Positions 29,193 through 36,715 of a stretch of DNA of 64,000 bases are shown in pieces. The stretch is from contig NZ_MRDL01000001.1 in assembly GCF_002008365.1 (NCBI RefSeq), positions 186,001 through 250,000 on the forward strand, written 5' to 3'. How positions within the stretch are numbered: the stretch's first letter is position 1; the number at the start of each line of letters is the position of its first letter. The notes under the pieces are model-generated. The model was not told the DNA's origin. It ran no database searches and saw only the letters and a list, made by a program, of their open reading frames with translations. The stretch is from Rhizobium leguminosarum bv. viciae USDA 2370 (GTDB lineage Bacteria > Pseudomonadota > Alphaproteobacteria > Rhizobiales > Rhizobiaceae). Both the position numbers and the translations under genes were made by a program.

Positions 29193-31118
29193 TTACTGCT
29201 GGTAGTAGAAGGTCTCCGGTTTGGCCGGTCCCGGTGTCATGTAGAACGATGTGCTGGGAATGACCTTCGGGACATTGCGCATATTGGTCTTGACGATGCC
29301 GACGCGGTCCGGCTCCAGGTTGGTGCCGATGACGTAGAATTCGTCACGGGTAATCGCCAGCAGCTCCTTCATCGCGGCCAACTGCTTTTCGAGCGTCGGC
29401 GCTTCTTGCACCTGCCGGTACAGATCCATCTGCTTCTTGGCAGCGGGGCTCGGTTCTTGCGCGTTCGGATCCTTGGGGTTCTGGTAATAGAGGCCCCAGG
29501 CCGTCGCGAAGCTCGATTCATATTCGTGCGGGAAATACCATTTGGGATCGAGCAGGCCGAGGAAGTCATAGCCACCGCCGCCAACCCATCCAAGGCCGTC
29601 ATTCTCATTGTTCTGAAGGCGGGAGAAGATCAGCGAACGTTCGGCCGGGCGGGGTTGCATGTCGATGCCGACGGCCCGCCAGTAGCGCTGGATCATCTCG
29701 AGGGCGTCCACCTGGATCGGGCTTCCGGTCAAGGCGTCGATCGCAAAGGTAATCCGCTTGCCGTCCTGGCCGAGGCGATAGCCTTCGGCGTCATGTTTGG
29801 TAAGGCCGGCCTTATCGAGATACTGATTGGCGAGATCGACATTATACTCCAGATACTGGGTCGCCATCTTCTCGTCGTAGAGCGCGGTGCCTTCACGCGG
29901 TGCTGCCTGATAAGGCTTGGCCTGTCCGGCATAGATCAGCTGGTTGAGCTCTTCGCGGTTGATGGCGTAGCTAAGGCCGATGCGGAAATCCTTGTTGGAA
30001 AAGACAGCGCGCAAGGCCGGATTCTTGTGGGTCTGGTTGAGGGTGATCAGCAGGGCGTTCGACCAGGCCGGCCGGGCGATGAACAGGCCGTAGCCGCCTT
30101 TCTCCTGGTTCTGCACGATCACCGTACGGGCGTCCGTCGTCTCGATGAAGCGGTTCTGCATGTCGATTTCGCCGCTGATCGCCTTCAGGATGATCGCCTG
30201 GGTATCCTGCATCACATCGATGGTGATCCGATCGAAGTAAGGCAGCTGGTTTCCTGCGGTATCCACCTTGGCATAGTAAGGATTGCGTTCAGCGACGACC
30301 TGGGTGGTGCCATTATAAGGCGCGGTCAACACCCAGGCATCAAGCGTTGGACGACCGAGATCGCGCCAGCGGCCGGGAAAGCCGATCTTGTTGTTGAAGA
30401 GCTGGACCCAGTCGGTTGCGCCGGCTGCCTTCACCAGGGCGTCGACGCCATCGGGATTGAAATCCTTGTGGAATTGCTTGAGGTAGTGGGCCGGTGCGGC
30501 CGCCAGAATATCGGAGCCGCGCACGGTGGCCATGTTCATCAGGAACAGGCCGTTCGGCGCGGCAAATTTGAAGACGACCTTGTCGTCGGCAAGCTTTTCG
30601 ACCTTGACGGTCTCTCCGCCGGCGGTCAGCCAGTCGGGTGCTGCAGGCGTGATCTTGGTGTTGCGCAGCACGTTCTCGTTCCACCACACCAGATCGTCCG
30701 CGGTAAAGGGCTCCCCGTCCGACCAGCGTGTGCCTTCACGCAAGGTGAACGTATATTCGGTGGCATTGCCATTGACCTCGACGCTCTTGGCGATATCGGG
30801 GATCACCTCGGTCCATTCCGGATTCCAGCGGACCAGTCTCGTATAGCCGATCGAACGCTCGATCTCGCTGTCGCCACCGCCAAAGGTGGCCGTGCGCCAG
30901 GTGCCGCCATAAGTGCCGACCGATTCAAGCGGAGTGAGCACCAGCGGCTCCTTGGGCAAGCGCTTTTCGACCGGCGGCAGCTTGCCGGCATCGACCAGCG
31001 CCTTCAGTTCCGGCGACTCCTCAAAGCCGAATGCGGCACCGGCCCAGCCGGCACCCATGAGGATCGCCGCGGCAACGGTCGAGACAACCTGCCGTCTTAA
31101 GATTCTGACGTGTTGCAT
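29193..31118 (-). CDS. ABC importer extracellular solute-binding protein, family 5
   Basis: A 641-aa periplasmic binding protein, at the long end for the Opp/Dpp family. A Sec signal covers about residues 1-31 (VVSTVAAAILMGAGWAGAAFG). The family block YTFTLREGTRWSDGEPFTADD is visible from about residue 115. A GGGAGGAAAGA ribosome site precedes ATG 31118. It heads the leftward operon that runs to 18802 (SBP, two permeases, two ATPases, five enzymes). The linkage to GH39 and GH29 enzymes argues for an oligosaccharide cargo. Operator repeats for the divergent LacI regulator lie just upstream. Confidence 0.92.
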   Translation of the reverse strand: MQHVRILRRQVVSTVAAAILMGAGWAGAAFGFEESPELKALVDAGKLPPVEKRLPKEPLVLTPLESVGTYGGTWRTATFGGGDSEIERSIGYTRLVRWNPEWTEVIPDIAKSVEVNGNATEYTFTLREGTRWSDGEPFTADDLVWWNENVLRNTKITPAAPDWLTAGGETVKVEKLADDKVVFKFAAPNGLFLMNMATVRGSDILAAAPAHYLKQFHKDFNPDGVDALVKAAGATDWVQLFNNKIGFPGRWRDLGRPTLDAWVLTAPYNGTTQVVAERNPYYAKVDTAGNQLPYFDRITIDVMQDTQAIILKAISGEIDMQNRFIETTDARTVIVQNQEKGGYGLFIARPAWSNALLITLNQTHKNPALRAVFSNKDFRIGLSYAINREELNQLIYAGQAKPYQAAPREGTALYDEKMATQYLEYNVDLANQYLDKAGLTKHDAEGYRLGQDGKRITFAIDALTGSPIQVDALEMIQRYWRAVGIDMQPRPAERSLIFSRLQNNENDGLGWVGGGGYDFLGLLDPKWYFPHEYESSFATAWGLYYQNPKDPNAQEPSPAAKKQMDLYRQVQEAPTLEKQLAAMKELLAITRDEFYVIGTNLEPDRVGIVKTNMRNVPKVIPSTSFYMTPGPAKPETFYYQQ

Positions 31119-31144
31119 TCTTTCCTCCCGATATTCTGCTCTAG

Positions 31145-31279
31145 GTTATCGTTAACGTATTCTCCTCTTTCTCGAACGTTATCGTTACCGTTAAATCTTG
31201 TCAAAGAGATTCTCGACGCCTTATACTTTGTCGGAGCAGCCTTGGCTTTCCCGGAAATTATGTTAGTTATCGTTATCGT
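31145..31279. promoter_or_regulatory. Three LacI-type operator repeats between divergent genes
   Basis: Three direct copies of GTTATCGTTAnCGT occur at 31145-31158, 31178-31191 and 31266-31279. Each extends towards a palindrome of the TTATCGTTAACGATAA form. The first two are 33 bases apart (about three turns) and the third 88 bases further. This suggests looping by a tetrameric LacI-family repressor across the divergent promoters of the binding-protein and LacI genes. Confidence 0.7.
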
Positions 31280-31311
31280 AAATTCCTGCCCCTTCTGAAG
31301 AGACAATCCAG

Positions 31312-32319
31312 TTGAGCCGCCCTAAAGAGCCAGAACCCAAAATTACCATCGCCGATGTCGCCCGCGCCGCAGGGGTGTCGCCGATGACGGTATCGCGCGT
31401 GCTCAACGATCGGGGCGGAGCCAGTGCGGAGACAAGTCAACGGATTATTTTAGCGGCGAGCGAACTCAATTACCGGCCCAATCCCTTTGCGCGCGGATTG
31501 CGGTCCGATCGATCGAAGGCCATCGGCCTTCTCGTTCCCGACATCACCAATCCGTTCTTTCCCGAAGTCATCAGGGGAGCCGAGGATGCGGCAAGCGCTG
31601 CCGGCTACAACCTGCTTCTGTCCAATGTCGTCGAGAACAGCAAGCGAGAGGAAGAACTCATCGAAACGCTGCTGCGGCACCGGGTCGACGGAATCATCGT
31701 CTGCAGCCCGCGGCTGCCGGATGCCGCGCTGCATAAGGCGCTTGCGCCCCACCGTGCGGTGGTGCTCATCAATCGCGAGGCGCCCAACGAGGTCGCCGGG
31801 ACGATTGTCACCGACTACGAGACGGGAGCGTCGCGTGCCATCGACCATCTGGTCGAGCGCGGGCGCCGCAGGATCGCGATTATCGCCGGGCCGCGCAGTT
31901 CGTTTGGCGGCAAGAGCCGTCTTGTCGGCTTTCGCAAGACCCTGGCGGCCCACGGGCTCAAGGCGCAAGGCATCGTTTATTGCGATCCGACCGCGGCGGG
32001 CGGCCAAACGGCGGCCGCGCAATTGCTGGCGGAGGCGCGCGGCCTCGATGCCCTTGTCTGCTACAACGACCTCAATGCGATCGGCGCGATGAAGGCCTGC
32101 CGGGCTGCCGGCATTTCGATCCCCGGGCAAATCGCCCTGATCGGTTTCGACGATATTCCGACTGCCGAACTGCTGTCTCCGGCACTCACCACCTTGCGGG
32201 TGCAAAAACGCGAAATGGGGGAGGAAGCCGTGCGTCTGCTGCTCAGCCGCATCGCCACCAGAAACCGTCAGCACGGCATCGTCATCGTGCCCGAGCTCAT
32301 CATCCGCGAAACAACCTGA
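31312..32319 (+). CDS. LacI-family transcriptional regulator
   Basis: A 335-aa repressor with an N-terminal helix-turn-helix (ITIADVARAAGVSPMTVSRV, residues about 11-30), the hinge helix NPFARGLRSDRS and a periplasmic-binding-protein-like sugar domain ending LIIRETT. The start used is TTG 31312 with a GAAGAGA sequence upstream. It is divergent from the Opp-type importer operon and 90 bases before the GH29 gene, so it probably represses both, using the repeats at 31145-31279. The inducer is likely a sugar released from the imported glycoside. Confidence 0.92.
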   Translation: MSRPKEPEPKITIADVARAAGVSPMTVSRVLNDRGGASAETSQRIILAASELNYRPNPFARGLRSDRSKAIGLLVPDITNPFFPEVIRGAEDAASAAGYNLLLSNVVENSKREEELIETLLRHRVDGIIVCSPRLPDAALHKALAPHRAVVLINREAPNEVAGTIVTDYETGASRAIDHLVERGRRRIAIIAGPRSSFGGKSRLVGFRKTLAAHGLKAQGIVYCDPTAAGGQTAAAQLLAEARGLDALVCYNDLNAIGAMKACRAAGISIPGQIALIGFDDIPTAELLSPALTTLRVQKREMGEEAVRLLLSRIATRNRQHGIVIVPELIIRETT

Positions 32320-32409
32320 ACTCCCCGGAGCATGATGCCGAAAAGTGTGAGCGGTTTTCGGACGACATCGTGCTCCAACTCTCAAAGTTTGGAACAGGAG
32401 GAATATCCG

Positions 32410-33747
32410 ATGGATATCAACAATCTGCAGTCACTGGCCCTGCCTGAGGAGAAGAAGGCCTGGTTCGTTCACGACCGGTTCGGCATGTTCGTGCACTGGG
32501 GGCTTTATGCACTGCCGGCACGCCATGAATGGGTCAAGAGCCGCGAAGAACTGAACGACGCCGACTACCAGAAATATTTCGACCATTTCGATCCCGATCT
32601 CTACGACCCCAGTGAATGGGCCAGACGTGCAAAGGCTGCCGGCATGAAATATGTCGTGCTGACCACCAAGCACCATGAAGGCTTCTGCCTCTGGGATACC
32701 AAGGCGACCGACTTCAAAGTGACCAACACGCCTTATGGACGAGATCTGCTGGGTCCGTTCGTCGACGCCTTCCGCGCAGAGGGCCTGAGGATCGGATTCT
32801 ACTATTCGCTGATCGATTGGCATCATCCCGACTTCACCGTCGATCCGCGCCATCCGCAACGCAACCATCCCGAAGCGCTGAAAATCAACGAAGGCCGGGA
32901 CATGCAGCGCTATGCCGCCTTCATGCGCGAGCAGGTCCGCGAGTTGCTGACTGAGTTCGGCCAGATCGACATCATGTGGTTCGATTTCAGCTATCCGCAA
33001 TGGAAGCTCGGGGAGCTGGTCGGAAAGGGCCATCAGGATTGGGAAAGCGAGAAACTCGTGCGTCTGGTGCGCGAACTCGCCCCCGACATCATCATCAACA
33101 ACCGGCTCGATCTCGCCGGCCTGCAGCCCGACATCGTCACGCCGGAGCAATATATGCCGCGCGCCCGGCCGCTCCGCGATGGCAGGCGCGTTGTCTGGGA
33201 AGCCTGCCACACGCTCAGCGGTTCCTGGGGCTATCACCGCGACGAGGACACCTGGAAGAGCACGGAACAATTGGTGCAGATGCTGGTCGGCACCGTTGCC
33301 ATGGGCGGCAATCTGCTGATGAATGTCGGGCCGACGGCGCGCGGCACGCTCGACCACCGCGCGATTGCAGCCCTTGCCGCTTATGAGGAGTGGATGGCAC
33401 TGCACCAGCGCAGCATCGTCGGCTGCACCCAGTCCGACTTCACCGCTCCGGCCGACTGCCGCCTGACCCAGAATGGCGATCGTCTCTACATCCACCTCTT
33501 CAACTGGCCCTATCGCCATCTGCATTTCGATGCGCTGGCAGGCAAGATCGAATATGCGCAATTCCTGCATGATGGCAGCGAGGTCACCTGGTTGCGCCCA
33601 TCCGCCAATACGCTGTGGGCGAACACGCAGTTCCCCGTCGGCGAAGATCAACTGACATTCGTCCTGCCGGTGCGTCGACCTCAGATCGTGGTCCCGGTCA
33701 TCGAGGTCAAGCTCAAGCCAGGGAGCGCGGCTGGCATTCAGGACTAG
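32410..33747 (+). CDS. Alpha-L-fucosidase, GH29
   Basis: A 445-aa glycoside hydrolase without signal peptide, so probably cytoplasmic. The GH29 signature TTKHHEGFCLWD lies at residues 85-96, HWGLYALPARHEW at 29-41, and the proposed nucleophile Asp192 in DIMWFDFSYP. A C-terminal beta-sandwich (about 350-445) follows. ATG 32410 is chosen for its AGGAGGA ribosome site. It lies just after the LacI gene and next to the importer cluster, suggesting fucosylated oligosaccharides as substrate. An IS110 element sits 70 bases downstream, so anything once downstream may have been displaced. Confidence 0.92.
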   Translation: MDINNLQSLALPEEKKAWFVHDRFGMFVHWGLYALPARHEWVKSREELNDADYQKYFDHFDPDLYDPSEWARRAKAAGMKYVVLTTKHHEGFCLWDTKATDFKVTNTPYGRDLLGPFVDAFRAEGLRIGFYYSLIDWHHPDFTVDPRHPQRNHPEALKINEGRDMQRYAAFMREQVRELLTEFGQIDIMWFDFSYPQWKLGELVGKGHQDWESEKLVRLVRELAPDIIINNRLDLAGLQPDIVTPEQYMPRARPLRDGRRVVWEACHTLSGSWGYHRDEDTWKSTEQLVQMLVGTVAMGGNLLMNVGPTARGTLDHRAIAALAAYEEWMALHQRSIVGCTQSDFTAPADCRLTQNGDRLYIHLFNWPYRHLHFDALAGKIEYAQFLHDGSEVTWLRPSANTLWANTQFPVGEDQLTFVLPVRRPQIVVPVIEVKLKPGSAAGIQD

Positions 33748-33817
33748 ACCGTATGTTCGCGGGATGAAGGTGGCCCGCCCCCGCGGTAAGCTAAATCGGG
33801 GGGTTGCTCTGGATAGG

Positions 33818-35056
33818 CCGGAGCCTTGCCCCATGTTTAGCGAGGGCGAACCATGAAAGAAGATAGCGTAATTTTCATCGGCCTGGATACGTCGAAGCTG
33901 AAGATTTCTGTGGCGATAGCCGATGGAAGCCGCAACGGCGAGGTGCGGTTTTTCGGCGACATTTCCTCGGAGCCGACATCAGTAGCATCGATGGTCAGCA
34001 AGCTTTCCAAGCGCGGAGCTAAGCTTCACTTTTGCTATGAAGCCGGTCCCACGGGTTACGGTCTTTACCGCCAGATTGTCGAACTGGGACATGATTGCGT
34101 GGTCGTGGCGCCGTCACTGGTACCCAAGCGTGCGGGCGATCGGGTGAAGACAAACCGCCGGGATGCCATGAGTCTGGCGCGCCTGCACCGGGCGGGCGAA
34201 CTGACCGCGGTCTGGGTCCCAGATGAAGGGCACGAGGCGATCCGCGATCTGGTGCGGGCGCGCGAGGCGGCCAGCGACGCGCTGAAGCAGGCCCGTCAGC
34301 AACTTCAGTCCTTCTTGTTGCGTCATGGCCGGATCTATGCCGGCCGCGAACCATGGACGCGTGCCCATCGAAGATGGCTAACGTGCCAGGCCTTCGATCA
34401 TCCCGCTCACCAAATCCTGCTGGCGGAATATTGCCAGGCTGTCGCGGATGCCAGCGTGCGCCTGGATCGGCTGACCAAGCTGGTCGTCGAGACCGCGGCA
34501 TCCTGGTCAATGGCCCCGGTTGTGGCCGCCTACCAGGCGATGCGCGGCGTCGCGTTCATGACGGCGGTCACCTTTGTCGTCGAAATGGGCGATGTTAGGC
34601 GCTTTGATAATCCTCGCCAGCTGATGGCGTATCTCGGTCTCGTGCCGTCGGAAAGCTCAACCGGCGAACGGGTCAAGCGTGGCGGGATCACCAAGGCGGG
34701 CAACACAAGAGCGCGAAGGGTACTCATTGAAGGCGCTTGGACATATCGCTTTCCGGCTCGCGTGAGCCCGAAGATCCAGGCGCGACTGGATGACCTGCCA
34801 AGAACGGTTCGCGAGATTGCTTGGAAAGCCCAGATAAGGCTTTGCGCGCGCTATCGAAAACTAATCGCGGCAGGCAAGCCGAAGGTCGTCGCGGTCACCG
34901 CCATTGCGCGAGAAATGGCAGCGTTCCTATGGGCGATCGGGCAGGAGGTCGCTCCCACAGCAAAAGGCTAAAGGCGAATGCCCAGCTCGAACAAAAAAGC
35001 TTAACCCAAAAATTGAAATCATCTCCTGTTGGACAAAGATGGAGGCAGGGCTCCGG
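33818..35056 (+). mobile_element. IS110-family insertion sequence (IS1111-like subterminal repeats)
   Basis: The transposase gene at 33853-34971 is bracketed by imperfect inverted repeats: CCGGAGCCTTGCCCCAT at 33818-33834 and ATGGAGGCAGGGCTCCGG at 35039-35056. Such subterminal repeats are a feature of the IS1111 group; true ends lie a little further out and cannot be fixed without an empty-site comparison. No flanking target duplication is seen, as usual for this family. Confidence 0.75.
33853..34971 (+). CDS. IS110-family transposase
   Basis: A 372-aa DEDD transposase. The RuvC-like N-terminal domain has the first Asp in IGLDTSKLKISVAI, the Glu in FCYEAGPTGYGLYR and the Asp pair region in KTNRRDAMSLARL. 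The C-terminal transposase_20 domain contains VAAYQAMRGVAFMTA, MAYLGLVPSESSTG and RGGITKAGNTRARRVL with the conserved Ser. It is intact, so the element may be active. Related elements use a structured non-coding RNA from their own end to choose targets; a matching RNA is expected in the flanks here but I cannot define it. Confidence 0.94.
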   Translation: MKEDSVIFIGLDTSKLKISVAIADGSRNGEVRFFGDISSEPTSVASMVSKLSKRGAKLHFCYEAGPTGYGLYRQIVELGHDCVVVAPSLVPKRAGDRVKTNRRDAMSLARLHRAGELTAVWVPDEGHEAIRDLVRAREAASDALKQARQQLQSFLLRHGRIYAGREPWTRAHRRWLTCQAFDHPAHQILLAEYCQAVADASVRLDRLTKLVVETAASWSMAPVVAAYQAMRGVAFMTAVTFVVEMGDVRRFDNPRQLMAYLGLVPSESSTGERVKRGGITKAGNTRARRVLIEGAWTYRFPARVSPKIQARLDDLPRTVREIAWKAQIRLCARYRKLIAAGKPKVVAVTAIAREMAAFLWAIGQEVAPTAKG

Positions 35057-35289
35057 TGGGGAACCCTCGCAGGCTCTATGTGGCGGACAATTCCAAGCCC
35101 GAGATTAGACAGAGGCAGCCCCAGACGAACACACGGAAATGCGGTACCCAACCCGCGCATAAGAGTATGCCAGCCGTCGTCAAAATGCCCTGCCTCCTCC
35201 TTTGTTCAACAGCTTCACGCATGCGTGCTTTCGTCCTCAAGGCCGGAAAGGAAAGAGTCATGATTAAGGAGCTTGCAAATGAACATAAG

Positions 35290-35560
35290 AGAGCCTTTCC
35301 GGGTTAGATTGAAACATTCTGTTGGCTCAAACGGAGTCGGATGGTCGACCGGCCGGCGCGCGTCGTAGCCAAGCTCTACGGCCAAGCCGGCCGGTCGATC
35401 AGCTGGCCCGTTTCAGCCAACCCGAAGGGCCGGGCATCTTTCCGCCAGGATCAAAGGCGATCGGCTCGGACGTACCGGGAGGTATGCCCGTCGCCAATCG
35501 CCTCTGCCCTGACGAAAACCTGCTCCGGCAGAATGCTTCAATCTAACCCGGAAAGGCTCT
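35290..35560. repeat. Mosaic palindromic repeat element (MITE/RIME-like)
   Basis: A 271-base element bounded by 32-base inverted repeats (35290-35321 and 35529-35560, one mismatch) starting AGAGCCTTTCCGGG. Inside are nested palindromes: TTGGCTCAAACGG at 35322-35334 pairs with 35408-35420; TCGACCGGCCGGC at 35345-35357 pairs perfectly with 35386-35398; and AGGCGATCGGC at 35455-35465 pairs with 35493-35503. No gene is present. The layout resembles rhizobial intergenic mosaic elements mobilised in trans. Between the IS end (35057) and this element I see nothing else. Confidence 0.75.
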
Positions 35561-35583
35561 AGCGCGGGTGAGCTGGCTTACCT

Positions 35584-35633
35584 GAGCGGGCAAGATGGCG
35601 CCCGCTCAGGAGAACGGCTCGGTCGATCCCGCC
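35584..35633. repeat. 50-bp direct repeat, left copy, with hairpin
   Basis: Matches 36664-36715 with three substitutions and a two-base gap. It begins with a perfect 8-base-pair hairpin (GAGCGGGC at 35584-35591, GCCCGCTC at 35600-35607). On the minus strand it reads as the last codons of a peptidase like the one ending at 36688 (AGSTEPFS then stop), with silent and replacement changes. It is therefore a diverged relic of the 3' end of a related M24 gene. Confidence 0.7.
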
Positions 35634-35652
35634 TCCGAATGCCGACAAGGGC

Positions 35653-36396
35653 TCAGGGATTGGCTGCGGTGGTCCCTACAAAGAACTGGTTGAGTTGCTT
35701 CATCTCCAGCGCATGAGCGCGCTTTCTAAGAGCGACGGCCTGTTTGAGCGTCGCTAGTTCATCCGTTATGTCAATGAGATGAGCCTCGGCGACGAGCATC
35801 TCCGCTTCGACCCTTCCCTGCTCTCTCAATTGCCAGACGTCCCGGATGCGGAATTGAACAATGATCGTGCCGAAAAGCGCCACGAGCGCGGAGGTCGCCA
35901 TTGGGAGCCATTGGGGGATAATCGTGCCATAAGCCGAAAATAATGAAGAGAGGCCGCTCAGAACGATGATCCCCAATGTGAGAAAATTCCAGAGATACTG
36001 ATTCACCCTGGAGGATCGCGCATACCAGTTTCGATGCGTCCGCAGGTCACGCAAAGCCTGCCTTTTGATCTCGACCATATCCGATGGAAGCATCTTTTCT
36101 GCTCTCTCTTGATCGATCTCCCGTCTTGCTGCCAAAATCACGTTGATGACAACGATAGTTATCCCGAAGGTAATCATGAACCAGGCGATGTAGTGCAAAG
36201 GGACGTCATCGAGAATGACGTTTGGAAAAAACTCAGGTTGAAAAAATTCGATTAAAGCGCCAAGCGATATCAAGAATACAGAAAAGACAACGACTGCTAC
36301 CGAAAGCATCGCTGCTATATTTCTATATCTACCATTCAGTGTCATTTTCTGCAATTGCGCGGAGTCATCCTCATCCTTTCTGAACAAGTCCATCAT
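35653..36396 (-). CDS. Four-helix membrane protein, SLATT/DUF4231-like
   Basis: A 247-aa protein of no assigned function. Hydrophobic helices lie at about residues 27-50, 68-90, 134-155 and 162-181. The second half, NQYLWNFLTLGIIVLSGLSS through RDVWQLREQGRVEAEMLV, has the helix pair plus W-R-E pattern seen in SLATT/DUF4231 membrane proteins, predicted elsewhere to be effectors in nucleotide-signalling or defence systems. No partner nucleotidyltransferase is nearby. Its codon and base use look less GC-rich than the neighbours, and it lies between two direct repeats and next to mobile elements, suggesting acquisition by transfer. The family call is tentative. Confidence 0.6.
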   Translation of the reverse strand: MMDLFRKDEDDSAQLQKMTLNGRYRNIAAMLSVAVVVFSVFLISLGALIEFFQPEFFPNVILDDVPLHYIAWFMITFGITIVVINVILAARREIDQERAEKMLPSDMVEIKRQALRDLRTHRNWYARSSRVNQYLWNFLTLGIIVLSGLSSLFSAYGTIIPQWLPMATSALVALFGTIIVQFRIRDVWQLREQGRVEAEMLVAEAHLIDITDELATLKQAVALRKRAHALEMKQLNQFFVGTTAANP

Positions 36397-36595
36397 CCTA
36401 TCCTCGACACTGCAGGTTTAACCGCAGTCAACCTTGTGCAACGTCAGAAAGCAAGTAACGTTTGCGAAGAAATACTTTATCGATCGAATTGCAGGCAGCC
36501 CTGGGTCCCGTCGATATGTCCGATGCCGCGAGAACCAACCGCCATATCGCCAACGTTCAGGCTGGGATAGCCTCCGCCTCTTGAATCCTGTCGCT

Positions 36596-36665
36596 TCAGG
36601 ATAGGCTGATCGCCAGCGGTCGGTCGAGATCGCGGGCAATATATTGCTGGATCTGCCCGACGAGA
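36596..36665 (-). pseudogene. Remnant of a second gntR gene (last ~22 codons)
   Basis: The minus strand encodes IQQYIARDLDRPLAISLS followed by a stop. This nearly repeats the C-terminus of the GntR regulator at 39279-39983 (IQEYIARDLDRPVAISMS). Nothing upstream belongs to a regulator, so it is a truncated relic lying just after the M24 peptidase gene. Confidence 0.7.
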
Positions 36666-36715
36666 GCGGGCAGGAGATGGTGCCCGCTCAGGAGAATGGC
36701 TCGGTCGGTCCCGCC
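36664..36715. repeat. 50-bp direct repeat, right copy, with hairpin at the peptidase gene end
   Basis: The right copy of the repeat at 35584-35633. It spans the last nine codons and stop of the M24 peptidase gene and the hairpin beyond it (GAGCGGGC at 36664-36671 pairing with GCCCGCTC at 36682-36689). The hairpin may act as transcription terminator for the peptidase gene, though no T run follows on the minus strand. Confidence 0.65.

Noticed and set aside
29070..31100. A 676-codon open frame on the plus strand.
   Set aside because: It is fully antisense to the family 5 binding-protein gene, with no recognisable domain or ribosome site.
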